DNA of 54,618 nucleotides from Blautia glucerasea (GTDB taxonomy: Bacteria > Bacillota > Clostridia > Lachnospirales > Lachnospiraceae): positions 1 through 54,618 of the forward strand of contig NZ_JAJBMO010000028.1 of the NCBI RefSeq assembly GCF_020537505.1, in the 5' to 3' direction. Under the pieces are notes generated by a model that ran no database searches, had not been told where the DNA came from, and worked only from the letters and a program-made list of their open reading frames with translations. Both the position numbers and the translations under genes were made by a program. How positions within the stretch are numbered: position 1 is the stretch's first letter; every line of letters begins with the position of its first letter. This document shows positions 25,315 to 33,535 of this stretch, one piece after another.

Positions 25315-25389
25315 AATATTTCTGTTATCATTTTCTATCAAAATCATTTCGAAGTAAGAAATTGAATATTTTCAGTTACCAACCACAGA

Positions 25390-25418
25390 TAATAACCAAA
25401 ATCTATGTTTATTGACAA
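25390..25418 (-). promoter_or_regulatory. argS promoter
   Basis: -35 TTGTCA (25413-25418) and -10 TTATTA (25390-25395), 17-base spacer, about 105 bases before argS. No T-box features were seen. Confidence 0.6.
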
Positions 25419-25435
25419 CTGCTATTTTCCAACTT

Positions 25436-26305
25436 CTATACAGTTACTTTCTTACAACATGCAATCGCCAGGGAACCATATCCAATATGACATGCCACGC
25501 TAAGGGACAGCGGATCCATATGGATCTCCATGCCAGGAAATGTTTCCTGTATCTCCTGCTTCCACTCCTCTGCTTCTTCTGGGTTACCGGTATAAGCAGC
25601 CTGAAGGCACATCTCTCCATTCTGGACAAACTGGGCGAAACGTCCGTCAAAATCTGCTTTCATAGCCTTTAACATGGTACGTCTTGCCTGCTTCTTGCCT
25701 CTTACCTTGGCAAAGGCATCCAGCTTCTCCCCCTGGATCTGCAGTACCGGCTTCAGGTTCAGAACAGTACCGATGGCAGCCGCCGCTGGTGTGATCCTGC
25801 CGCCCTTTTTCAGATATTTCAAAGTTTCCAGGGTAATATAAATACTGGAATTAAATTTCTCTTCTTCCAGGATCTTCTTAATCTCAGCTCCGCTCCTGCC
25901 TGCATCCCGAAGGGCGATGGCATCCTCCAAAGACTGGCGCTGGGTGACAGAAATCCGCTGATTATCCACCACATGTACTCTGCCCTCATATTCCTGGGCA
26001 AGTCCCATAGCGGTGGCGCAGGTAGCGCTAAGTCCGCTTGACATAGGGATCTGTACGATCTCATCATATTCCTTCAGAAGATTGTCCCACAATCCCATCG
26101 TCTCTCCCGGGCTTGGCTGGGAGGTGGAAATGGAAGCGTCAGACTTCAGCCACTGGTAAAATTCCTCCTGGCTCAGGGTAATCCCCTCCAGGTACATCTT
26201 CTCATTAATAAAAAAAGGCATAGGAATAACAGACACTCCAAGTCTGCGTCCTTCCTCCTGTGTAATGCCGCTGTTACTGTCCGTTACAATGGCAATCTTA
26301 CTCAT
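25436..26305 (-). CDS. DegV-family protein
   Basis: DegV/FakB proteins bind a fatty acid and, as FakB, present it to the kinase FakA for phosphorylation. The 289-residue protein begins MSKIAIVTDSNSGITQEEG, the family start. It shows the SDASISTSQPSPGE fatty-acid pocket motif (residues 54-67), MSSGLSATCATA and the C-terminal domain with LKYLKKGGRITPAAAAIGTVLNLKPVLQI. No fakA is nearby. ATG 26305 follows AAGGAGAG. It appears monocistronic. Confidence 0.93.
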   Translation of the reverse strand: MSKIAIVTDSNSGITQEEGRRLGVSVIPMPFFINEKMYLEGITLSQEEFYQWLKSDASISTSQPSPGETMGLWDNLLKEYDEIVQIPMSSGLSATCATAMGLAQEYEGRVHVVDNQRISVTQRQSLEDAIALRDAGRSGAEIKKILEEEKFNSSIYITLETLKYLKKGGRITPAAAAIGTVLNLKPVLQIQGEKLDAFAKVRGKKQARRTMLKAMKADFDGRFAQFVQNGEMCLQAAYTGNPEEAEEWKQEIQETFPGMEIHMDPLSLSVACHIGYGSLAIACCKKVTV

Positions 26306-26330
26306 TCAATCTCTCCTTATCTCATAAAAA

Positions 26331-26392
26331 GTCGCCGCTGTCCCGCCATTTCTCAGGCGTTACTGTTCACTGCCAGACCAGTAAACAGCGAC
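26331..26392. repeat. Short palindromic repeat in the degV-upstream gap
   Basis: Arms GTCGC/GCGAC with CGCTGT/ACAGCG enclose GTTACTGTTCACTG and CCAGTAAAC. The same GTTACTGTTCACTG starts the larger palindrome at 52374, and a related GTTACT...CCAGTAAACG lies at 49246-49274. It occupies the non-coding gap before degV. Confidence 0.5.
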
Positions 26393-26530
26393 CGTAAATC
26401 TTCATTCCCCGTTCAGGGTCTTACAGTCTATTATAATACCTGGACTCCCATCTGGCAAACACTTTAGAGAAAACACGGCGAAAAAATGTAACAAAATATT
26501 TCTTTTTCTGTAAAATTCTTTTGGCAAAAA

Positions 26531-26556
26531 AGGAAAAAGGACCGCCTATGCGATCC
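26531..26556 (-). terminator. Terminator overlapping the stop of the MacB-like gene
   Basis: The stem GGATCGC/GCGGTCC has a 4-base loop ATAG containing the gene's TAG stop, followed by TTTTTCC and a further T-run. Confidence 0.7.
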
Positions 26557-27577
26557 CTATAAGCAGTGCCGCTGCCCCACATTTTATCATACAGGAGATT
26601 CCCCTTACCAACCGTTCCGCCTGTGCCATGGTTTTGGGGAACATGATGTACCAGCGGAAGGCCTCCACTGTTTTCTGGATTTTCCCAGGCCAGAAGGAAA
26701 AATCTGACCACTTATCCGGCAGCCAGCTCTTTGGAATATCTGATAGCAGTCTCGTGCAAAAAAAGAGACAGATTCCCCATAATAAAATCCTCATAATAAA
26801 GCAGCCGCATTTCTTAAGATCAATTCCAGACCTTTCCTCCTCCCGGCTTCCACTTTGCTTATCTCCGTTTTCAAATCTATACATCCATCTGGAAATACTT
26901 ATTGTAAACATGACAAAAAAAGCCACAGGAAACAGGGGCAGGATCACATCCATCCAGCTGTCATCCACCAAGGTACCGGACAATCCGTTTCCTAGGAGAA
27001 AATTGGAAGCAGCGCTTTCCACGCTTTGCCCTTTTTTCCTGCGGATCAGAACCTGAGTGCAAAACAGATTTTTTTGTGCTGGACGGATGAGCAGCATATG
27101 CTGGCTCCAGAATGCAACACCTCTCACTTCATAAATATCCTCACCTACCATCAGTTGATTTCCCACACAATTTTCACTGCCGAAAAGATCCAGAGCGGTA
27201 TTTTTATCGATCACGCAGCCATTCTCATCACTTTCTTCCAGCATAGCTGCCTGCCGGTCATACAGCGCTGCCATTCCTATAATCCCTGTCACTCTGACAT
27301 TTGTCTGCCTGGAATACCGGGAATTTTTCACAGTCTGTACACCTCCATTACACAGGAAGCAAAGGTCTGTAATTTCGTCTCCCTTTTGGCTGTCCTGCCA
27401 AAGCTGCTTCGCCTGGCTTACAGTGAGATAATTGCCATACAGTTCTGCCACCCCGATATCCGTTTTTCCTACATGCACATAATCCTTCATGCCAAAATAA
27501 AATAGCACTGACGAAAGCAGCACGGCTGCCATTGCTTTCATATATTTCAAAAAACAATTCTTCTTTTTACTATCCAT
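26546..27577 (-). CDS. MacB periplasmic-core-like membrane protein
   Basis: This 343-residue protein has one N-terminal helix (about 13-30), a large external domain (35-210) and three further helices (about 214-236, 258-276, 325-343). The external domain reads DIGVAELYGNYLTVSQAKQLW and later NVRVTGIIGMAALYDRQ, ENGCVIDKNTALDLFGSENCVGNQL and YEVRGV, the pattern of MacB/FtsX periplasmic core domains. The four-helix arrangement is that of a MacB permease, but no ATPase is encoded beside it. It overlaps the adaptor gene by 8 bases and ends in a terminator that uses its stop codon as the loop. Confidence 0.65.
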   Translation of the reverse strand: MDSKKKNCFLKYMKAMAAVLLSSVLFYFGMKDYVHVGKTDIGVAELYGNYLTVSQAKQLWQDSQKGDEITDLCFLCNGGVQTVKNSRYSRQTNVRVTGIIGMAALYDRQAAMLEESDENGCVIDKNTALDLFGSENCVGNQLMVGEDIYEVRGVAFWSQHMLLIRPAQKNLFCTQVLIRRKKGQSVESAASNFLLGNGLSGTLVDDSWMDVILPLFPVAFFVMFTISISRWMYRFENGDKQSGSREEERSGIDLKKCGCFIMRILLWGICLFFCTRLLSDIPKSWLPDKWSDFSFWPGKIQKTVEAFRWYIMFPKTMAQAERLVRGISCMIKCGAAALLIGIA

Positions 27578-28979
27578 TCTCAGAAATCCTCACTCTGCAG
27601 CCGTCCTTCAATTCCCTGTCTGCCTGCACGACCACACCCTGGTCCGTAGAAAGGCTCCCCTCGCCCAGTGCAGCTGTAGTCTGGTTCTGATCCTGCACTG
27701 TAACTTCCAGCTTTCTTGCTGTCATCACGGTGCCCAGCACTGTATTTTCTGTATCAGTAACGTACACATAATCCTTGCCGTCTTCTGAGTATAGTGCCGA
27801 AAGCGGGACACAACAAGAATAGGGTCCAGAATCTTTTGATATGGAAAAATCCCCGCTTTGTCCGATAGCCATGCTATCATCCGACAATAAGATTGACAGA
27901 TCACGAATATCATTATCCTCTTTATTTTCCGTGATATTTTCCACAGTTGTGCCAGAAATATCATTATTGTTATTATCCGTCAGTTTTACCTCAGCACCGG
28001 CAGACACATATTTCATATCTTCTTTTGAAATGGTACCTGTCATTCGAAGGGCACCGTCGGAAGAATACAAAACTGCAGCTGCTGTCTGGCCGGTGAGGTC
28101 TCCTGTCTGCACAACCAGGTTTTTGATCACGCCATCCGTTGGGGAAACAATGATTCCATCCGTATTTTGAAGTGCTGTAACTTTTTCCAGGTCAGCCCTG
28201 GCATTTTCCAGATCCCGCCTGACATTTTCCAGGCTGCTGTCAGAAGCCTCCGGCGCACTGGCATCTGCTACTGCCTTTCCTGCACTAGCCAATGTCTGGT
28301 TTCTTCCTGCGATTGCCTCATTCAGTGCCTCCTGTCTGGCGCGCAGATCAGACTGGAGGGCAGCTTCTGCAGTGGAATCATCTTCCTGTGCGATAGCGGT
28401 CTCACCATCTGTAAAATCTTCCTCTCCATCTGTAAATCCACTTAAGTCATCCCCGGAAGTTTTAGCTTCTTTTTCCCGGTAAAATTCATCCAGACGCTGC
28501 TGCGCTGCCTGGAGTTCTTCTCTTGCATTATCCACAGAAACATTTCCGCTCTGCACAGCAAGATCGTAAGAATTGTCCGCCCAGGCCTGCTCTGACGCAC
28601 GCTTCTGGCTGTTCACCTTGTTCTGGCTTTCCAGGTCCTTTGCCTGTCCCTCCAGAGTTTTTATTTTATCCTCCAGGTCCCTGGCAGCATCCTCCATACT
28701 CTCCCGGGACAGCTTCAGCAAAGTATCTCCTTTTTTCACCGTCTGTCCCTGATGCACCAGTGCCTGCTCCACCTGCAGGTTTTCCAGCACAAACACAGCC
28801 ACTTCCTGACTTCCCTCCACTTTTCCAGTGCCGCTTACCTCATGGGTGATCACCTGATTGGATGGATTCTTAGTCTGGATCTGTATCACATTTACGGAAT
28901 CCGAAACTCTTGATAATATGGTAAAAATCAGCATAACTGAAAAAAATATGCCAGTTGCCTGAATTAGTTTTTTCTTCAT
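27570..28979 (-). CDS. HlyD/MacA-type membrane-fusion adaptor
   Basis: This 469-residue efflux adaptor has one N-terminal helix (IQATGIFFSVMLIFTILS), then a biotinyl-lipoyl-like half (VEQALVHQGQTVKKGDTLLKL), a long coiled coil (about 95-270, with an acidic insert SGFTDGEEDFTDGE), the second lipoyl half (TDGIIVSPTDGVIKNLVVQTGD) and a beta-barrel domain. In Gram-positives such adaptors work with MacB-like permeases at the outer membrane face. It precedes and overlaps the MacB-like gene. The ribosome site is GGGAG before ATG 28979. Confidence 0.85.
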   Translation of the reverse strand: MKKKLIQATGIFFSVMLIFTILSRVSDSVNVIQIQTKNPSNQVITHEVSGTGKVEGSQEVAVFVLENLQVEQALVHQGQTVKKGDTLLKLSRESMEDAARDLEDKIKTLEGQAKDLESQNKVNSQKRASEQAWADNSYDLAVQSGNVSVDNAREELQAAQQRLDEFYREKEAKTSGDDLSGFTDGEEDFTDGETAIAQEDDSTAEAALQSDLRARQEALNEAIAGRNQTLASAGKAVADASAPEASDSSLENVRRDLENARADLEKVTALQNTDGIIVSPTDGVIKNLVVQTGDLTGQTAAAVLYSSDGALRMTGTISKEDMKYVSAGAEVKLTDNNNNDISGTTVENITENKEDNDIRDLSILLSDDSMAIGQSGDFSISKDSGPYSCCVPLSALYSEDGKDYVYVTDTENTVLGTVMTARKLEVTVQDQNQTTAALGEGSLSTDQGVVVQADRELKDGCRVRISENG

Positions 28980-29025
28980 GTCAATCTCCCTTTTTAGAAT
29001 TGTTGCTTTACTGCCCCGCTCGTTT

Positions 29026-29865
29026 CTATTCCTTTACCGCCGTGGAAACAATTCCCTGCTTCAGATAGTCCTGTCCAGACAAAAACACCAGAACTGCAGG
29101 TGCAAGTGCCACCACCGAAGCAGCAAACCCAAGCCCCGCCTGTTTCAGATCAATATTTGGCAGATACAAGGACAATGGCCACAATTCTTTTGTTTTCAAA
29201 AATACCATCGGCTGTTCGATCAGATTCCAGTATTCCAGGAATCCCAGAACAATGGCAGAAATGACGCCAGGCGAGCCCAAGGGGATGGCAACTATAAAAA
29301 ACAGTCTAAGCTCACCTGCACCGTCAAGTCTTGCCGCTTCCAGAAGCGCCAGGGGAATCCCTTTAAAAAAGCGGTACATAATAAATACGGGGAATGTAGA
29401 AAAAACCGCTGGGAAAATAATCCCCCAAAGCGAGTCAAGAAGCCCAAGTTTATCCAGCACCAGATAGTTGCCAAGGAGCATAACCTGAAATGGCATCATC
29501 ATCAGTGCGATGTACAAGGTAAATACTATATTTTTCCCTGGGAAATCATATTTTGCAAAGCCCCAGGCAGCGGGCATTCCAACCAAAAGCTCACCAAGGA
29601 GTGCGCCAGCTGTGATCTTCACCGAATTCCAGAACATCACAAAGAATTCCGGGGAGTCCAAAAGTACTTCCACATAATGCTTCAAAGTCGGATACTCTGG
29701 AAATAGTTTCCAGGAAGCATATCCTTTACTGCCCTCCTGCATTACGGGAAGGAGCAGACCGGTAAGTTCGTTTTTCCCCATAAGGGAACCGACTGCCAGA
29801 AACAAAACAGGGAATACAAAAATAAGGGCCAAAAAAGCGAGGAAAAAATAAGTTATCTTTTTCAT
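29026..29865 (-). CDS. CUT1-type carbohydrate ABC transporter permease (MalG-like)
   Basis: This is a 279-residue inner-membrane permease of the MalG kind, with six helices. The cytoplasmic EAA loop reads LLEAARLDGAGELRLFFIVAIPLGSPG (about 180-206), the contact site for the ATPase. Helix 1 is KKITYFFLAFLALIFVFPVLFL. It starts 3 bases after the companion permease stop, with GGAGG. No ATPase gene is nearby; shared MsmX-type ATPases serve such permeases in Firmicutes. It lies upstream of the adaptor and MacB-like genes, an unusual association. Confidence 0.93.
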   Translation of the reverse strand: MKKITYFFLAFLALIFVFPVLFLAVGSLMGKNELTGLLLPVMQEGSKGYASWKLFPEYPTLKHYVEVLLDSPEFFVMFWNSVKITAGALLGELLVGMPAAWGFAKYDFPGKNIVFTLYIALMMMPFQVMLLGNYLVLDKLGLLDSLWGIIFPAVFSTFPVFIMYRFFKGIPLALLEAARLDGAGELRLFFIVAIPLGSPGVISAIVLGFLEYWNLIEQPMVFLKTKELWPLSLYLPNIDLKQAGLGFAASVVALAPAVLVFLSGQDYLKQGIVSTAVKE

Positions 29866-29868
29866 TTT

Positions 29869-30714
29869 CTAATCCTCCCTTTCCCATGCTTTTTGCAATA
29901 AGAGGACCAGAACCATGATCGTGATTCCAGTAACCACCGCAGCCGCAGCCATTTTATCCATAGCAAGGTCTCTGTACCAGTTATTGAACAGATGCTGGAG
30001 AAGATACATATTCTCCTGTGGATAATCGCCTGCCACCAGATACGCTTCCCTGAACACTTTGAAGCCATTTAGAAGTGACAGCACCACAATGGTAAAAAGA
30101 GATGGCAGAAGGTTTGGACAGGTAATCCTGGTGAAACATTTACAGATGCCAGCACCATCTACCCTTGCAGCCTCATATAGAGCTGTCGGTATGGTAGAAA
30201 GCCCTGCCAGCCACAATACAATGTCATAGCCTAAGTTTCTCCAGATATAGCTGATCACCAGCACCCAGAAAGAAGCCTTGGTATTCAGCCAGTCGATGTG
30301 TTTCCACGACAGCAGGTCCAATAAATGGTTCAAAAGTCCCCGTCCATTAAACAGGACTTTCCATAAGATTGCGACGGAGGCAACCGGTATGGCCATCGGT
30401 AGCAAAAATGCTGTTTTGAGCAGCTGCTTCTGGTTCTTTCGAAGTTCATTCAATAGGACAGCAGTTATCAGTGACAAAACTACCAGAAGAGGAATACAGA
30501 TTTCGAAAAACCGAATGGTATTTTTCCCAGCCAGTAGAAATGCCTGATTGGAAAATATCATCTGATAATTCTTAAGTCCAATAAATGTCCCATTCACAGC
30601 CCCGAAGAATGATCTGCGGATCACATCCATATAAGGGATCAGCCAGAACAGGCAGACACCTGCTAGGCTTGGGAGAATAAATAAAATGCCTGTAAGGGCA
30701 TGTTTTCGTTTCAC
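29869..30714 (-). CDS. CUT1-type carbohydrate ABC transporter permease (MalF-like)
   Basis: This is the MalF-like partner permease, with six helices. The EAA loop is ALYEAARVDGAGICKCFTRITCPNLLP (about 180-205). The N terminus runs GILFILPSLAGVCLFWLIPYMDVIRRSF, typical of sugar permeases. The frame opens at ATG 30732, but AGAGGA fits a start at GTG 30714, giving 281 residues; both are possible. It is the first gene of the operon and has an upstream promoter with tandem TAGAGA repeats. Confidence 0.92.
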   Translation of the reverse strand: MKRKHALTGILFILPSLAGVCLFWLIPYMDVIRRSFFGAVNGTFIGLKNYQMIFSNQAFLLAGKNTIRFFEICIPLLVVLSLITAVLLNELRKNQKQLLKTAFLLPMAIPVASVAILWKVLFNGRGLLNHLLDLLSWKHIDWLNTKASFWVLVISYIWRNLGYDIVLWLAGLSTIPTALYEAARVDGAGICKCFTRITCPNLLPSLFTIVVLSLLNGFKVFREAYLVAGDYPQENMYLLQHLFNNWYRDLAMDKMAAAAVVTGITIMVLVLLLQKAWERED

Positions 30715-30798
30715 GATAGTTCCTCTTTTCATGATACTTCATTGAGCAGGCTGTCTTTTTGTATTTTCATTTCAAACTGCTCATCGCTCAATGACATT

Positions 30799-30830
30799 AA
30801 GATAGCAGAGGAATCTCTATTCTTTCTCTA
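30799..30830 (-). promoter_or_regulatory. Permease-operon promoter with tandem TAGAGA boxes
   Basis: The boxes TAGAGAA (30824-30830) and TAGAGAT (30813-30819) are 11 bases apart on the minus strand. The -10 TATCTT (30799-30804) follows after 8 bases. There is no good -35; the second box takes its place, as in OmpR/PhoB-activated promoters. Confidence 0.7.
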
Positions 30831-30869
30831 AATTTTTCACCTTTATAATCTCCCCCACTTCAAAATAAT

Positions 30870-30900
30870 TAGAGAAATTTTAGAGATTTACGTATATAAT
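30870..30900 (+). promoter_or_regulatory. Response-regulator promoter with tandem TAGAGA boxes
   Basis: TAGAGAA (30870-30876) and TAGAGAT (30881-30887) are 11 bases apart, then 7 bases to the -10 TATAAT (30895-30900), on the plus strand. It is divergent from the permease promoter and leaves a leader of about 255 bases that holds the palindrome 30975-31142. Confidence 0.7.
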
Positions 30901-30974
30901 AAATACCAGATTGCAGACTGGTGTTTTATGTCCACCAATGGACCGTTCTCGGTTGCGGAGGGCATAGAATGGAC

Positions 30975-31142
30975 AGCTAGTACATCATAAATTAAGTTTC
31001 TGCTACATTGACGCAGGTGATTTCTTCGTATGCAAGGCGGAGGAAGGAGGCGTAGCGGTGGCTACGGCGACTGACGACAACGCAGCATATGAAAAATCAG
31101 ACAAGTCAATGTGGCAGTTACTTAGTTTATGATGTACTAGCT
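30975..31142. repeat. Long imperfect palindrome (168 bp)
   Basis: The arms start AGCTAGTACATCATAAA and pair over most of their length, with an inner match of GCGTAGC...GCTACGG. It lies between the divergent promoters and the response-regulator gene, so it would be transcribed in the leader as a very stable hairpin. It has no coding capacity. Other copies of this type are common in Lachnospiraceae (recollection, not checked). Confidence 0.75.
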
Positions 31143-31161
31143 ATTATGAAGGGAGTTTCCT

Positions 31162-31838
31162 ATGCGAATTTTAATCATAGAAGATGACAAAGACCTGGCG
31201 CAGCTGACAAAGCTGGCACTGGAAAAAGAAAATTTTACAGTAGACGTGTGTCTTGACGGAGCCGAGGGGCTTTATTATATGCAGGAAAATATGTACGACC
31301 TGGTAATCTTGGACCGTATGCTGCCCTCCATGGACGGCACCCAGGTTCTTAAAGAAGCCAGACAAGCCCACATCTCCACCCCTGTCATTTTTCTCACTGC
31401 ACTTGGAGAACTGGAGGACAAGGTCACGGGCCTGAACTGCGGCGCCGACGACTACATGGTGAAGCCCTTCGCTTTCGAAGAGCTCCTGGCACGCATCCGC
31501 AGCATTCTGCGCCGCCCTGGAAAATGGGGTGACCTGAATCTCTTGAAACTAGGCGACATCTCTTTTGATCCCGAATGCGGCCGCCTCACCAAAGGCTCCA
31601 AAGAGTGCACCCTCTCCGGCCGCGAAAGTGCCCTCCTGGAAGTTTTCCTCCGCAACCCCGGCCAGGTTCTCCCCCGCCCCCTTTCCTCTCCCGGGTCTGG
31701 GGCCTTGACTCCGACGTAGAAGACGGCAACCTTGACAACTACATCCACTTCCTCCGCCGACGCCTAAAATCCGTAGACAGCACCCTGTCTTTAAAAACCG
31801 TCCGCGGCGTCGGCTACCAGCTGGATGTATACCACTAA
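31162..31838 (+). pseudogene. OmpR/PhoB-family response regulator, frameshifted in the DNA-binding domain
   Basis: The receiver domain is intact: acidic DD at residues 8-9, phosphoacceptor Asp51 in LVILDRMLPSMDG, Thr/Lys of switch in FLTALGE and VKPF. The winged-helix part begins GDISFDPECGRLTKG. Near 31673-31692 (CCCCCGCCCCCTTTCC) the frame is lost; one extra base would give PLFLSRVWGLDSDVEDGNLDNYIHFLRRRLK, ending SLKTVRGVGYQL, the complete trans_reg_C domain. It may be disabled, or a sequence error. AAGGGAG precedes ATG 31162. The convergent kinase at 32104-33420 is the likely partner. Confidence 0.8.
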
Positions 31839-31893
31839 AAAAAATACCATGCTGAGCATAGTCTTTACCTTCAACATGGCATTTGCATTTTTC
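31837..31893. terminator. Bidirectional terminator between response regulator and kinase
   Basis: ACCATGCTGA pairs with TTCAACATGGC, with T-runs on both sides (minus strand TTTTTTTT, plus strand GCATTTTTCC). It ends both convergent transcripts. Confidence 0.7.
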
Positions 31894-31911
31894 CTTTTCA
31901 ACAACCAGCGA

Positions 31912-32082
31912 TTTTGCAATGTATATTCATGTAGCCGTGCATTTCAGGAGCGGGTTTAGTGGAGGTGAGATCCGATGGTTACGTAGACTTAGGCGCGAAG
32001 GCTTTCCTGAGCGTCTTAGTCGTAGTTACCAGCTAGCTCACCGGAACGCCTGGACGCACGGCGGTGAATATACATTGTAAAA
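31912..32082. repeat. Long imperfect palindrome, family with 54326-54504 (171 bp)
   Basis: The outer arms are TTTTGCAATGTATATTCA and TGAATATACATTGTAAAA (one mismatch), with inner arms AGCCGTGC/GCACGGC, GGTGAG/CTCACC and a core TTACGTAGACTTAGG...CTTAGTCGTAGTTA. It fills the space between the terminator and the kinase gene. No protein is encoded. Confidence 0.85.
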
Positions 32083-32103
32083 GCGCGTCCGGGAAACCGC
32101 CCC

Positions 32104-33420
32104 CTATTTTTCTTTCGGCAGCTTTATCACAAACGTACTGCCTCCTCCCGGCGTATCTGTGATCCGGATACTCCCCTTATGTAAGGTCACGATCTCCTTC
32201 GCAATGCAAAGCCCAAGTCCAAAATGCTGCTTATCCTTCCTGGCCGAATCCTCCCGATAGAACCTCTGGAACACCGCCTCCTTATTCTCATCCGGAATCC
32301 CCGGCCCATTATCCTGCACGTAAATCCTGAAATATTTTTCCTTTTCTTCTACACCAAGTTCCATCCTCCCACCTGCTGGCACATAACTCGCTCCATTGTC
32401 TAAAAGAATCCCCAGCACCTGACTCAGCCTTGCACTGTCACACTTACAGATGGATAATGGTTCCTCTGGCAGCACCACCTTCAGGGAAATCTTCTTCTCC
32501 CGCAAAATCGGCTCATACTTCTCATAAGTCTCCAGAAGCAGGGTATCAAGCTCACAATCTGTCTTCATAACACTCCATGATTTATTGTCCGCATTAGCAA
32601 GAGAAAGCATATCCCCGATCAGCCGTGACATCCGATTCCCTTCGCTCTTTATGGTCTGCAAAAGCCTTCCCGTCTCCCCAGTCCCCTTTTCCATAGCCTG
32701 TACACAGGATAGGATCACAGCCAGCGGAGACCGAAGCTCATGTGACGCAGAAGCAATAAACTGTGTCTGCTTCTTCCGGTTCTCTTCCAAAGGCCGCAGC
32801 ATTTTCCCTGTAAAAAGCCAGGAAAACACGCCCAGCGCCAGAACTGCCAACAGCACCATTCCTCCAAACAGCACTCTCTGCTGGAAGATCTGTGCCTTCA
32901 ATCCCTCAAGAGGATACACAAGAACCAGGCTTAACACGCCGTTCCCCTTTGGGATCAGCGCTGTGCAGGCATAAAAATCCGAAGTCTCAAAATAAACCTC
33001 TTTTGGAATGGAAATACTTCCTGCATACTCCACATCCAGTCCCTGCTCCTCTTTGGAAATCCAGGCAGCCTCCGCCAGCATGCTTTCCACAGAATTTTCC
33101 CTGGCATTTCCAGTCAAAGCCGCAGCCCCACCTGAGCTTTCCTCATTCAGCTTATCAAAATACATCCTTTTCCCATTGTTCAGGATCCGGAATTCCACTC
33201 CATATTCCAGCTTCGCCTCCAGAATCCATTTATGAGAAAGAATGGTCTGATTTTCCAGGTAAGCTACACAGGAATTTCCATTATTCAAAAATCTTTCATA
33301 ACTGTTGCGGACAAGTCCCCGCTCAAAGATCGCAAGACTGGCAGCCGCCATCAGGATCAGGATTCCGCTTGTGATCAACGTAGAAAATAGTGTCATTTGC
33401 CTGTGCAGCTTTTTAAACAT
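32104..33420 (-). CDS. Membrane sensor histidine kinase
   Basis: This is a two-component sensor of about 438 residues. Two membrane helices (about 10-32 and 185-208) flank an external sensor domain of about 150 residues. The H-box is ASASHELRSPLAVI, with N-box LLDNGASYVPAGG, and G-boxes DNGPGIPDE and FGLGLCIAKEI. ATG 33420 is chosen because GGAG precedes it, rather than the earlier ATG at 33444. It follows the propeller-SBP lipoprotein gene by 115 bases on the same strand, so it is likely on that transcript. The response regulator is convergent, an unusual layout. Confidence 0.92.
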   Translation of the reverse strand: MFKKLHRQMTLFSTLITSGILILMAAASLAIFERGLVRNSYERFLNNGNSCVAYLENQTILSHKWILEAKLEYGVEFRILNNGKRMYFDKLNEESSGGAAALTGNARENSVESMLAEAAWISKEEQGLDVEYAGSISIPKEVYFETSDFYACTALIPKGNGVLSLVLVYPLEGLKAQIFQQRVLFGGMVLLAVLALGVFSWLFTGKMLRPLEENRKKQTQFIASASHELRSPLAVILSCVQAMEKGTGETGRLLQTIKSEGNRMSRLIGDMLSLANADNKSWSVMKTDCELDTLLLETYEKYEPILREKKISLKVVLPEEPLSICKCDSARLSQVLGILLDNGASYVPAGGRMELGVEEKEKYFRIYVQDNGPGIPDENKEAVFQRFYREDSARKDKQHFGLGLCIAKEIVTLHKGSIRITDTPGGGSTFVIKLPKEK

Positions 33421-33535
33421 CTTAAACTCTCCATACTGCGTCATAGCTTCTGCTTTGCAAACTTCTATGGCGTTTCTTCCTGTTTACTATTTTATTTTTA
33501 TATTCTGTTTATTTCGTCATTCTCCAACTGCCGGA

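Noticed and set aside
25286..25435. T-box riboswitch before argS
   Set aside because: No specifier or T-box consensus is visible; the leader is too short.
26421..26711. 96-residue minus-strand ORF overlapping the MacB-like gene
   Set aside because: Different frame from the convincing membrane protein, with no ribosome site or family likeness.
30733..30785. Short 13-codon ORF ahead of the first CUT1 permease
   Set aside because: No good ribosome site, and not distinguishable from chance.
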